Assembly: GCF_002573715.1 (NCBI RefSeq)
Contig: NZ_PDHM01000016.1
Coordinates: forward strand, 62,001-126,000
Direction of reading: 5' to 3'
Origin: Paenibacillus sp. EZ-K15
Lineage (GTDB): Bacteria > Bacillota > Bacilli > Paenibacillales > Paenibacillaceae
Length of the DNA stretch: 64,000 nt
Each line of letters begins with the position of its first letter. The first letter of the stretch is position 1. The notes below the pieces were generated by a model, which had not been told where the DNA came from, made no database searches, and saw only the letters and a list, made by a program, of their open reading frames with translations. A program made the translations under genes and the position numbers. Below, piece by piece: positions 17,234 to 24,082 of the stretch.

Positions 17234-18106
17234 ATGGAGCCAACCATCGTCGTTGAACACAAAACTCAGCGCGTTAGGAAAAGTCGGTTTAGTTTAGGCA
17301 CCACGTTGATGTACGTGATTTTGACAGCGTGGTCCTTAACAACCATCTATCCGTTATTCTGGATCGTGAATAACTCGTTCAAGGTTTCTCGCGATGTGAT
17401 GAATAATTCCTTTGGTATCGCATGGGAACCGGTGTTTGTTAACTATCAGAACGCATTTGACCGCATCAATATCGGGAGAAGTTATATCAATAGCTTGGTG
17501 ATGTCCTTCAGTACCGTATTGTTGGTGTTATTGCTCGGAGGACTAGCCGCTTATGTGCTGTCCAGATTCAACTTTAAAGGCAAGCGCACGATTTATTCCA
17601 TTCTGTATGCGACACTTTTGATCCCGGCGTTTGCTACCGTAGTTCCGGTATATGAGCTTCTTATCAAAACCAGCCTGGTCAATACGTACTGGGGCCTGAT
17701 CTTCCCGCAAACGGCAGGCAATCTGACGTTTGCGACCTTGGTTATTGCCGGTTATATGGCAACCATACCGAAAGAGCTTGAAGAAGCTTCTTTTATGGAC
17801 GGATGCAACCGATGGCAGATGTTTGTTAAGATATTCGTTCCGATCTCGCAGCCTGTATTTGCATCGACAAGCATTTTTGTATTTATGTGGTCGTACAATG
17901 ACTTGTTCTCAGCGTTGATCTTTGTAAACAAAGAGAATGTCCGTCCGATCGTTGCATTGCTTAATGAGATTAGTTCCCAATACGGAACAGACTTTGGCCT
18001 GATGGCTACGGCAGTATCGTTGACCGTTATTCCGGTGCTGATTGTGTACCTGTTTATCTCAAAGTATATTCAGAAAGGTTTGACCGAAGGAGCCGTCAAG
18101 GGTTAA
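17234..18106 (+). CDS. Sugar ABC transporter permease (MalG/UgpE type)
   Basis: The 290-residue protein has about six membrane segments and the EAA loop ELEEASFMDGCNRWQMFVKIFVP, the MalG-type signature. It completes the importer begun by the binding lipoprotein and first permease. The last residues KYIQKGLTEGAVKG are the usual C-terminus of this subfamily. GGGGTG precedes the ATG. It is followed by a long palindrome that separates it from the convergent oxidoreductase gene. Confidence 0.92.
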   Translation: MEPTIVVEHKTQRVRKSRFSLGTTLMYVILTAWSLTTIYPLFWIVNNSFKVSRDVMNNSFGIAWEPVFVNYQNAFDRINIGRSYINSLVMSFSTVLLVLLLGGLAAYVLSRFNFKGKRTIYSILYATLLIPAFATVVPVYELLIKTSLVNTYWGLIFPQTAGNLTFATLVIAGYMATIPKELEEASFMDGCNRWQMFVKIFVPISQPVFASTSIFVFMWSYNDLFSALIFVNKENVRPIVALLNEISSQYGTDFGLMATAVSLTVIPVLIVYLFISKYIQKGLTEGAVKG

Positions 18107-18120
18107 GGAGACAGCGAATT

Positions 18121-18181
18121 CAACGAATAGGCAAGTCAAGAGGGGACGCTTTCGTCACCTGTTTGACTTGCCTATTCGTTG
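18121..18181. terminator. Long palindrome between convergent genes, probable bidirectional terminator
   Basis: AACGAATAGGCAAGTCAA (18122-18139) and TTGACTTGCCTATTCGTT (18163-18180) are a perfect 18-bp inverted repeat. The inner AGGGGACG/CGTCACCT extends the stem with one mismatch around the loop CTTT. There is no T run on either side, so termination may depend on the very strong stem, or the palindrome may protect mRNA ends. Confidence 0.6.
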
Positions 18182-18229
18182 TTATATTCCATTTAGTCTT
18201 TAAATCTGGATCATAGTCGGATTAGCATT

Positions 18230-19168
18230 TTAAGCAGATGGGTGATTAAATTCGATTAAGCGTGAGAAGCCATCTTCTCCATGACCGGCATGGATTGCTC
18301 TTTGGGCAATCGCTTTTGCTGCGTTTAAGACGCTGCTATCGATGCCGTGATGTTCGGCCACGTGGATGATATGCTCTATACTTGTCATATTGGAGATGAG
18401 ACTCGAGCCCTCACCAGGGTAGACGCCTTGATCCACATCTTGTGCGATATAGGTCATGATATCCGGCATAATGTGAATGATATTGTGCGCATAGGGGGCG
18501 ATGTCTTTCGCGGCAAAGTTCTCAGCGCGTGCTATAGCCAGAGCGTGCACATAGCCGCTCATCGCTGTCCAGAACACATCGAGCAATGCGACATCATATG
18601 CCGCGGCACGACCGGGATCCTCCCCCAGGAACGAAGCGGCCCCTCCTAGACTGGAAAGTGTTTCACGATGGCTGCGATATACGTCTTCTTGCCCGCTGTA
18701 CAGAAGAACCGCTGAAGGCTGCCCAATGGTCGTTATCGGCGTCATGATCGCTCCATCAATATAGTCCATACCGTTCTCGGTTGCCCAAGCCGCCATTTCG
18801 CGTGCACGTTCAGGGGAGTCGGCTGTCAGGTTAATGAGGGTTTTCCCTTTCAACGCGCTGGTAGCAGGGGAGAGAATAGAGCGGACTGCATCATAATTGA
18901 GTACACAGATGATAATAAGCTGGCTGGCAAGCACAGCATTCGTAACAGTCGGGGCAAGCACTGCACCTTGTGTTATAAGTGGATCGGCTTTTGCAGTCGT
19001 TCGGTTCCACACTGTTGTAGCGTGGCCATTCTTGATAAAAGCCCCGGCAAGCGCTTGGCCCATAGGGCCGAGCCCAAGCACGGTCACATGCTCCTTATTG
19101 GTGTTTTGCTGAATTTCACGAACGTTAGGTTCGATCATTTGGCCTTGATTTTGTTTGGACTGTTCCAT
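18230..19168 (-). CDS. NAD(P)-dependent oxidoreductase, 6-phosphogluconate dehydrogenase/imine reductase-like
   Basis: The 312-residue protein has an N-terminal Rossmann domain beginning at about residue 29 (VTVLGLGPMGQALAGAFIKNG, then TVWNRT) and a helical C-terminal domain. The family joins beta-hydroxyacid dehydrogenases and imine reductases; the second domain with ALLDVFWTAMSGYVHALA looks more like the imine reductase group. ATG at 19168 is chosen since AAGGAGGAAG lies 5 bp upstream; the frame continues upstream without a ribosome binding site. Upstream lies a perfect 24-bp palindrome in a MerR-type promoter, so the gene is probably induced by a small molecule through a MerR regulator not encoded nearby. 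Confidence 0.83.
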   Translation of the reverse strand: MEQSKQNQGQMIEPNVREIQQNTNKEHVTVLGLGPMGQALAGAFIKNGHATTVWNRTTAKADPLITQGAVLAPTVTNAVLASQLIIICVLNYDAVRSILSPATSALKGKTLINLTADSPERAREMAAWATENGMDYIDGAIMTPITTIGQPSAVLLYSGQEDVYRSHRETLSSLGGAASFLGEDPGRAAAYDVALLDVFWTAMSGYVHALAIARAENFAAKDIAPYAHNIIHIMPDIMTYIAQDVDQGVYPGEGSSLISNMTSIEHIIHVAEHHGIDSSVLNAAKAIAQRAIHAGHGEDGFSRLIEFNHPSA

Positions 19169-19207
19169 CCTACTTCCTCCTTGAGTGTTGGTTTCGAATA
19201 TAGTGTA

Positions 19208-19231
19208 GACCTTGACATTAATGTCAAGGTC
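19208..19231 (-). promoter_or_regulatory. MerR-type operator in the promoter of the imine reductase-like gene
   Basis: Positions 19208-19231 form a perfect 24-bp palindrome (half-site GACCTTGACATT). It sits where the spacer of the leftward promoter would be: on the minus strand a TTGACC or TTGACA -35 and a TACACTATA-like -10 flank or overlap it. CTTGAC...GTCAAG palindromes within an extended promoter spacer are typical of MerR-family activators. The regulator is not adjacent. Confidence 0.6.
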
Positions 19232-19272
19232 AATCGTTTTTTTATTCATAAAAATTAGATGAGTATTTCAAT

Positions 19273-19289
19273 ATATGAAAAATTCATAA
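19273..19289. repeat. Short palindromic repeat, copy 2
   Basis: ATATGAAAAATTCATAA, identical over 17 bp to copies at 14636 and 20688; the preceding TATTTCAA is also close to copy 1. Confidence 0.6.
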
Positions 19290-19400
19290 CAATGAAGAAA
19301 AGCGCTCCCTATCTCTCAAGCAAGCTATATACGATTGCAACTGTGCTTAATTACGACGAAAAGGATAAAATCAATCATAGAACTAACCAAAAGAAAGTTG

Positions 19401-19441
19401 TTGACAAAATATTAGCGTCGTGTTAATTTGTATATACAAAT
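19401..19441 (+). promoter_or_regulatory. marR promoter with operator ATTTGTATATACAAAT
   Basis: TTGACA (19401-19406) and TAATTT (19424-19429) are spaced 17 bp. The perfect 16-bp palindrome ATTTGTATATACAAAT (19426-19441) overlaps the -10 and start site, as for an autorepressor. Its core TTGTATATACAA recurs before the next gene. Confidence 0.7.
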
Positions 19442-19456
19442 GAGAGGTGACTGGTT

Positions 19457-19891
19457 ATGAACATCGATGATTCCATACTAAGCTCATGCTTGTTTTTTAC
19501 ATCGAATCGGTTTGCTCGTTCGATGACCAAAATGGCAGAGGAAGCTTTTGCCAAAGCCGGTTTATCGCCAACATATTCCTATGTTCTGGTGGTAATCCAT
19601 CAATATCCCGGCATCACGCAGAAAGAGCTAAGCGATAAGTTATCGATTGCTCCATCCACAAGCACCCGGTTCATTGATAAGCTGGAGGAGAAGCAGTTGG
19701 TACTGCGCCAATCCGAATGGAAAGAAACGCATATTTTTTTAACGGATGAAGGGAAGTTGTTATATCAGGAGCTGAACCAATATTTTGAACAGCTGTATGG
19801 ACAGTATGTTTCCCTCTTGGGGAAGGAACATAGCGAACAATTAACTAAACTTCTCCATGAATCCAGTGAAATATTGAAAAAGGGAATATAA
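19457..19891 (+). CDS. MarR family transcriptional regulator
   Basis: The 144-residue protein has a winged helix-turn-helix (about residues 40-110: GITQKELSDKLSIAPSTSTRFIDKLEEKQLVLR, then the wing QSEWKETHIFLTDEGK) and helical dimerisation ends, typical of MarR. Such proteins repress by binding palindromes and release on binding phenolics or on thiol oxidation; two cysteines occur only near the N-terminus (SSCLFF). ATG follows GAGAGGTGA. Its own promoter and that of the following NAD(P)H-binding gene share the palindrome TTGTATATACAA, so it probably controls both. Confidence 0.88.
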   Translation: MNIDDSILSSCLFFTSNRFARSMTKMAEEAFAKAGLSPTYSYVLVVIHQYPGITQKELSDKLSIAPSTSTRFIDKLEEKQLVLRQSEWKETHIFLTDEGKLLYQELNQYFEQLYGQYVSLLGKEHSEQLTKLLHESSEILKKGI

Positions 19892-19912
19892 AGCCTCTTT
19901 TTCACCCCTCAT

Positions 19913-19924
19913 TTGTATATACAA
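19913..19924 (+). promoter_or_regulatory. Second MarR-type operator TTGTATATACAA
   Basis: This perfect 12-bp palindrome equals the core of the operator before the marR gene and lies 21 bp upstream of the next start codon, between the two genes. Confidence 0.65.
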
Positions 19925-19945
19925 TTGATAAAGGAGAGATTCATC

Positions 19946-20581
19946 ATGCAGATTGGTATTATCGGTGCAACAGGGAAAGCGGGAAGTCTGATTCTCAAGG
20001 AAGCACAAGCACGCGGTCATGAAGTAACGGCAATTGTACGTAATGCATCCAAGGTCTCCGATTCCAGTATTAACATTTTGGAGAAGAACGTGCTGGATTT
20101 GACTAATGCCGATCTTCAAGGCTTCGATGTTGTCGTGAATGCTTTTGCGGCGGCGCCTGGGCAGGAAACTCAATATGTGGAAGTAGGCCGAGTATTGATA
20201 GAAGCTCTGAAAGGCACGAAAACCAGACTGTTTGTGATGGGCGGTGCCGGAAGCTTGTTTGTTGATGAAGCCAAAACCTTGCGACTCATGGAAACTCCTG
20301 ATTTTCCTAAGGAATATTATCCGACGGCATTCCACGCCGGTGAGAATTTGAAAGACCTGGAGCAAACTTCTGATGTCAAATGGACGTTTCTTAGTCCGGC
20401 AGCCTTCTTTAATCCGAAAGGTCAACGCACTGGCAGCTATCAGGAAGGCAAGGACCATGTCATTGTCAATTCGAGCGGTCAAAGCTATGTCAGCTACGCG
20501 GATTACGCGATTGCGGTATTGGATGAACTTGAACAGCCGAAGCATATCAATGAGCGTTATACGGTAGTATCCGAGGCTTAA
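19946..20581 (+). CDS. NAD(P)H-binding atypical SDR (YwnB-like)
   Basis: The 211-residue protein begins with the atypical SDR nucleotide motif GIIGATGKAGSLILKEA and has the features DVVVNAFAAAPG, LFVMGGAGSLFV and WTFLSPAAFFNPKGQRTG. It lacks the classical YxxxK pair, as in SDR_a5/NmrA-like proteins that bind NAD(P)H and act as reductases or redox sensors. ATG at 19946 follows AAAGGAGAG. It follows the marR gene by 54 bp, with a MarR-type operator in the gap, so it is the likely target of that regulator. Confidence 0.85.
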   Translation: MQIGIIGATGKAGSLILKEAQARGHEVTAIVRNASKVSDSSINILEKNVLDLTNADLQGFDVVVNAFAAAPGQETQYVEVGRVLIEALKGTKTRLFVMGGAGSLFVDEAKTLRLMETPDFPKEYYPTAFHAGENLKDLEQTSDVKWTFLSPAAFFNPKGQRTGSYQEGKDHVIVNSSGQSYVSYADYAIAVLDELEQPKHINERYTVVSEA

Positions 20582-20614
20582 TAAGCCTGGCAACGACCTT
20601 CATATAGATCCTTG

Positions 20615-20647
20615 AATAAGCTGATTTCATCATGAAATCAGCTTATT
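20615..20647 (+). terminator. Terminator of the NAD(P)H-binding gene
   Basis: AATAAGCTGATTTCA and TGAAATCAGCTTATT form a perfect 15-bp stem with a 3-nt loop, followed by TTAAT. Confidence 0.8.
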
Positions 20648-20687
20648 TTAATGTAGGAAATCGGCCTTGATAAGTGAATAATGCATC

Positions 20688-20704
20688 ATATGAAAAATTC
20701 ATAA
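20688..20704. repeat. Short palindromic repeat, copy 3
   Basis: ATATGAAAAATTCATAA, identical to copies 1 and 2. The rest of 20648-20880 holds no gene that I can support. Confidence 0.6.
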
Positions 20705-20880
20705 TAAGGGAAAAACTTCAATTTATCTAGCTAACTTCGATCTAATGCACCCCAACCTCCTGTATAGTCCCTACACAAAAGTGAAAATGGTGGGGAGAGG
20801 AACAGACATATTCTGGTAAATGTTCTTCATTCCGTTAAAATATATAAGTTATGCGTATGGTTGCATCATCCAGTGACCTG

Positions 20881-21056
20881 GGGCCGTCCCAAAAGTAGAT
20901 TTAGTTACTTGACGTACGGCTCTCATAAACAGAAAGTGTGAACCATTCCAAGAAATGTGGGGGCACCAGCGATGGGAGGAACGATTCGTACATGGAGCGT
21001 CTTCTAACAGCAAGAAGGGGGCCTCCCTCAAGATCTATGATCTTTTGGGACAGCCC
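20881..21056. mobile_element. MITE-like element, copy 1 (about 176 bp)
   Basis: The ends are inverted repeats: GGGCCGTCCCAAAAG at 20881-20895 and CTTTTGGGACAGCCC at 21042-21056 (one mismatch). The inside holds no credible gene. Read on the minus strand, its start (AAAAGATCATAGATCTTG) and inner segments (AAGACGCTCC, GAATCGT, CCCATCG) match the element at 47781-48014. Non-autonomous elements of this kind are moved by a transposase encoded elsewhere. No clear target-site duplication was seen. Confidence 0.65.
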
Positions 21057-21127
21057 AGGTTGAACCGGAGTAAATTGACAGTAGGAACCGTTTTTGGATT
21101 GTGACAAACGTCGCAAGATATAGGAGT

Positions 21128-21589
21128 TCATAAGAAACGAATATTGATATCACGAAATCGGCCAGTAGACATTTTTGGCATTTTAATTTGAAGAGTAGGC
21201 TGTTTATAGGTCGCAATGCTTTGTGCAGGAAGAATGGGGACCGGTAAGACGATGGTCTGGCTTTGATCTTTTGGCAAACCATTGATTTTAATTTGTGTCC
21301 GATTTAGCTTAATCCATAAGTTTTCCGGATGGACACGTTTGGGTACATAACATTTCACAACCAGAAAGTTATGGGTATCAAAAGTTTCATATCGAAGTGT
21401 ATTGGGGTTAGGCAGCATTTCATTTCCGGCCGTTGCTTGTCTGATCGTATCCTTTACATAATCCTCAATTACGGTTGGATCCAGCTGGAAATCCTCATTG
21501 AGATCATTAAGATCTTTGAATGGAAACGAATTATTGTTAAAAAAAGAGTCCTTTGACAACCAGTCAGGCCGTTTGGATCTTGAGTTCAC
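21128..21589 (-). CDS. gerT: Spore germination protein GerT (Hsp20-like)
   Basis: The 153-residue protein has a disordered N-terminus and a C-terminal alpha-crystallin-like beta-sandwich (about 65-153: RYETFDTHNFLVVKCYVPKR...LWIKLNRTQIKINGLP...QTIVLPVPI). It resembles GerT, a CotM/Hsp20-related coat protein needed for normal germination in the Bacillus cereus group. GTG start at 21589 follows GAGGGAGGG. It is divergent from the gerP operon, which fits a shared place in the coat and mother-cell expression. The family assignment is from sequence character and context. Confidence 0.7.
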   Translation of the reverse strand: MNSRSKRPDWLSKDSFFNNNSFPFKDLNDLNEDFQLDPTVIEDYVKDTIRQATAGNEMLPNPNTLRYETFDTHNFLVVKCYVPKRVHPENLWIKLNRTQIKINGLPKDQSQTIVLPVPILPAQSIATYKQPTLQIKMPKMSTGRFRDINIRFL

Positions 21590-21646
21590 TCTATATCCCT
21601 CCCTCGTTCTGTAAATTCATTATATGGGCGAAAGAATGTTATAGTG

Positions 21647-21674
21647 ACATCTGGGCTTCCAACCACATAGAATA
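21647..21674 (+). promoter_or_regulatory. SigK-like promoter of the gerP operon
   Basis: CATAGAATA (21666-21674) matches the SigK -10 consensus CATANNNTA exactly, and AC at 21647-21648 (GACAT) lies at the right distance for the minimal -35 (AC). The known gerP operon of Bacillus is transcribed by SigK in the mother cell. Confidence 0.6.
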
Positions 21675-21711
21675 AATTCAAGCGTATGATTTTGAATGAA
21701 GAGGTGGAATT

Positions 21712-21936
21712 GTGGTTTCGATTATCGGCAATATGAAGATTGTAAACGTGGGCCCCAGTTCTACGGTCTTGGTCGGAAATACAGGCGTCATTGATTTAAC
21801 CAGCTCTTCAAAAGCTTATTCCGGCGCCAACTCGTTCACCACCGGTGATAGTATTGGTACGAATATAGCAAACAACCAGGCCAGCAGCACGAATGCAATT
21901 GATCCGGACCTGATTGATTCGCCTAATGTTAATTAA
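21712..21936 (+). CDS. gerPA: Spore germination protein GerPA/GerPF family
   Basis: The 74-residue protein has the family pattern VSIIGNMKIVNVGPSSTVLVG, then SKAYSGANSFTTGDS. GerPA and GerPF are paralogues; as first gene of the operon this is called gerPA. GerP proteins sit in the spore coat and help small germinants pass to their inner-membrane receptors. The GTG start at 21712 follows GAGGTGG. gerPB begins 14 bp after its stop codon. Confidence 0.85.
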   Translation: MVSIIGNMKIVNVGPSSTVLVGNTGVIDLTSSSKAYSGANSFTTGDSIGTNIANNQASSTNAIDPDLIDSPNVN

Positions 21937-21950
21937 GGTTGTGATCCACT

Positions 21951-22181
21951 GTGAATCTAACAGTACATCAATGTATTAATATACAGCAGCTTCGGGTGGG
22001 AGCGGTGACTAACTCTTCGGTGCTGCAGATTGGAACCGCTGGAGAGATCCGGGCATTATCCAATATATATAACACAGGTGGTTTTACAGGCCCCGCTCCG
22101 GATTTCGAGCCTCAGAATAATAGCAATAACCCCTTGGTCCCATTACCTGCGCCGACTGAAGGACTGTATAGGCAAGAATGA
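21951..22181 (+). CDS. gerPB: Spore germination protein GerPB
   Basis: The 76-residue protein matches GerPB in NIQQLRVGAVTNSSVLQIG, GEIRALSNIYNTGGFTGPAP and the Pro-rich end. It acts in coat permeability together with the other GerP proteins. The GTG start at 21951 has only a weak upstream AAGG, and translation is probably coupled to gerPA, 14 bp before. Confidence 0.87.
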   Translation: MNLTVHQCINIQQLRVGAVTNSSVLQIGTAGEIRALSNIYNTGGFTGPAPDFEPQNNSNNPLVPLPAPTEGLYRQE

Positions 22182-22231
22182 GGTGAATTGCCTGCGCATA
22201 GATTGTATAAGGAGCAGGGGAGGCGGGTTCC

Positions 22232-22849
22232 ATGTACGATTATTATATACAGCAATTGTTCTATATTCTTCAAACCCAGTCAGAGCAGCTGAGTAGAATG
22301 GAGCAAATGCTGAAGGAAATGCGCAGTGAAATAGATCAATTAAAACAGGGAAGCGAGAATACGATAGATCGGGTGCAATATAATTTTGATTTATTGAAAA
22401 TCGAAAAATTGGAAGGCACTTTAAATATTGGGTTGATGCCTAAGGATGGGCAATCCCTGGACGATATTATCGTAAATGGTCAGCCGTTAGAACAATCCCA
22501 GACGGGAAATACAGGCGGCGAACTACACTCGAACATATATCAGAATGTATCACGTTATCTAGAAGATATCGTACCTAAGCAGATCGAGCGCATGCTTCCC
22601 GAATCCAAGCTTGTAGTTGGTGATGAATATGCTGGGGTTATTATCGAGGATATTCGTAAACAACTCGGAGACCGTATAACGGTTTATCTGAAGCAATATC
22701 AAACGAATAGGGAAACTATGAACCCACAAGATGTTGAGCAATCGATCGTCAAACAAGTGAAGAGTGAGATCGTTACGGCAGTTGAGCAGCACCTTCTTAA
22801 TTTGCAACGAGGGAAGTGGAATTCAAATGAAAATGACAGTCGTCAATAA
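22232..22849 (+). CDS. gerPC: Spore germination protein GerPC
   Basis: The 205-residue protein begins with the GerPC hallmark YDYYIQQLFYILQTQSEQL followed by a coiled coil (about residues 18-50, RMEQMLKEMRSEIDQLKQ). The middle contains LEGTLNIGLMPKDGQSLDDI, the family core. It is the largest GerP protein and probably organises the complex in the coat. ATG follows GGGGAGGCGGG. Its 3' end overlaps gerPD by 23 nt. Confidence 0.87.
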   Translation: MYDYYIQQLFYILQTQSEQLSRMEQMLKEMRSEIDQLKQGSENTIDRVQYNFDLLKIEKLEGTLNIGLMPKDGQSLDDIIVNGQPLEQSQTGNTGGELHSNIYQNVSRYLEDIVPKQIERMLPESKLVVGDEYAGVIIEDIRKQLGDRITVYLKQYQTNRETMNPQDVEQSIVKQVKSEIVTAVEQHLLNLQRGKWNSNENDSRQ

Positions 22850-23012
22850 AGAGCTTCAGGTTGGTTCGATCCGCATTACAGCTATTTCAGGTTCATCGGT
22901 ACTGTTGATTGGAGATACCCATGTCATGAATTGCTCCTCCATGTATGATACGCCTTCCGAATCACTGCAAATCACCCCCCTTGTTCCGTTATCTCCGGGT
23001 TCCGCACCATGA
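22827..23012 (+). CDS. gerPD: Spore germination protein GerPD
   Basis: The 61-residue protein matches GerPD: VVNKELQVGSIRITAISGSS, VLLIGDTHVMNCSSMYDTP and the Pro-rich end. The ATG at 22827 follows GAGGGAAGTGG inside the end of gerPC, and the gene overlaps gerPE by 4 nt, so the three are translationally coupled. Confidence 0.87.
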   Translation: MKMTVVNKELQVGSIRITAISGSSVLLIGDTHVMNCSSMYDTPSESLQITPLVPLSPGSAP

Positions 23013-23437
23013 AGCGTCATTCACACGTTGATCACATGTATATCATCAATATTTCCAATAGCTCCGTATTTGTATGCGGTGAATCGGGACATATCGATGC
23101 CGATACGCGTGCATTGGCGGTTCAGCGGCAGGTGCCGGTGTTCTTTGAAGACGAGGGACAATATGAGGATTACCCGATATTTTCCAGGTCCATACCCACA
23201 TGGCCGCCGCACTCAGACGTAGAACTAAACATTATACAAGATTATAAAAAGATTCATGTGGGATGTGTCGATATTATAGCGACTGCATCAGCATCGGTTG
23301 TACAAGTGGGTCCGAACGATACCATGGATTTGGAATCCAGGGTGAAGGCGATCAGACACTTTATTACGGATGCGCCCGAGTATTTAAAGGATTATAAGGG
23401 AGTTATCGTCAAAAAGAATTTCGTGAAGAAGGACTAA
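23009..23437 (+). CDS. gerPE: Spore germination protein GerPE
   Basis: The 142-residue protein contains the GerPE pattern VDHMYIINISNSSVFVCGES near the N-terminus and the repeated strand-like motif VGCVDIIATASASVVQVGPND near the C-terminus, echoing the short GerP proteins. It ends the operon; no separate gerPF follows, unlike the six-gene operon of B. subtilis. Start ATG overlaps the gerPD stop codon (ATGA). Confidence 0.85.
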   Translation: MKRHSHVDHMYIINISNSSVFVCGESGHIDADTRALAVQRQVPVFFEDEGQYEDYPIFSRSIPTWPPHSDVELNIIQDYKKIHVGCVDIIATASASVVQVGPNDTMDLESRVKAIRHFITDAPEYLKDYKGVIVKKNFVKKD

Positions 23438-23453
23438 TCTCAGTTGGTTCGGA

Positions 23454-23485
23454 AGCTTGCTAAATGTAAAGCTAGCAGGCTTTTT
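23454..23485 (+). terminator. Terminator of the gerP operon
   Basis: AGCTTGCTA pairs with TAGCAGGCT (one G-T pair) and TTTTT follows. Confidence 0.75.
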
Positions 23486-23580
23486 GCGCTGTGGTCGGAA
23501 TTTCGGTACTGAACGAAAAATTAATATTTTACCTTCGTTCACAGTGACCCTGACGATTCCCCGGATGGGTAGGAGATGTG

Positions 23581-23615
23581 CAAAACAGGAGGAGCGCCAT
23601 GCGCTCCTCCTGTTT
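23581..23615 (-). terminator. Terminator of tlp
   Basis: AACAGGAGGAGCGC and GCGCTCCTCCTGTT form a perfect 14-bp stem with a 3-nt loop; on the minus strand it is followed by T residues. It lies 17 bp after the tlp stop codon. Confidence 0.85.
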
Positions 23616-23631
23616 CTATGTGATCTATGGA

Positions 23632-23859
23632 TTATTCTCCTTGCTGATGGGCAGCTTCGTCTTTGATCTCTTCTCGGAAGCCGGAAATACTCTTTTCGCG
23701 ACGAGCATTACGATCTTGAATCTGTTCTTTCTCGCTTGCCGGAATCTCATCCCCGAACTCCTCGAGATAATCTTCGGCTTCACGGTAGTTCTCAATCGTG
23801 TTTTGGACGGCCTGTTGCAAATGTTCTACATTGTCTTCGCGATTATCGGGTTTAGCCAT
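23632..23859 (-). CDS. tlp: Small acid-soluble spore protein Tlp
   Basis: The 75-residue hydrophilic protein matches Tlp: MAKPDNREDNVEHLQQAVQ, IENYREAEDYLEEFGDEI, and the end SISGFREEIKDEAAHQQG. Tlp is a minor spore protein made in the forespore; the old name thioredoxin-like reflects a spurious similarity. It has a very strong ribosome binding site (AAGGAGGTG). It is transcribed alone, opposite to the gerP operon, with its own terminator. Confidence 0.92.
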   Translation of the reverse strand: MAKPDNREDNVEHLQQAVQNTIENYREAEDYLEEFGDEIPASEKEQIQDRNARREKSISGFREEIKDEAAHQQGE

Positions 23860-24082
23860 GAATTGTCACCTCCTTAAATTCAACTGCCTTGCTAAAATTT
23901 CACACCTCAAGAGTTTTCCATAATAAAAACATCCTTATGCATACGAGGCTGACACTATCAAAAAAGCTACAGTATTGTAAATATTGCAAGTCACTTCTTT
24001 ACATATCCGTTGGACGGAATATGTTATAATGTCGAAAAAGCAGACTTGCAGCATGACATCGAAATAAGAGGAGGAAGAATTC

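Noticed and set aside
20849..21131. Short open frames in the region of the MITE-like element
   Set aside because: They lack ribosome binding sites, show no domain resemblance, and coincide with an element bounded by inverted repeats.
23457..23877. Plus-strand open frames overlapping tlp
   Set aside because: The minus strand encodes Tlp with a strong ribosome binding site and family match; the plus frames are its mirror.
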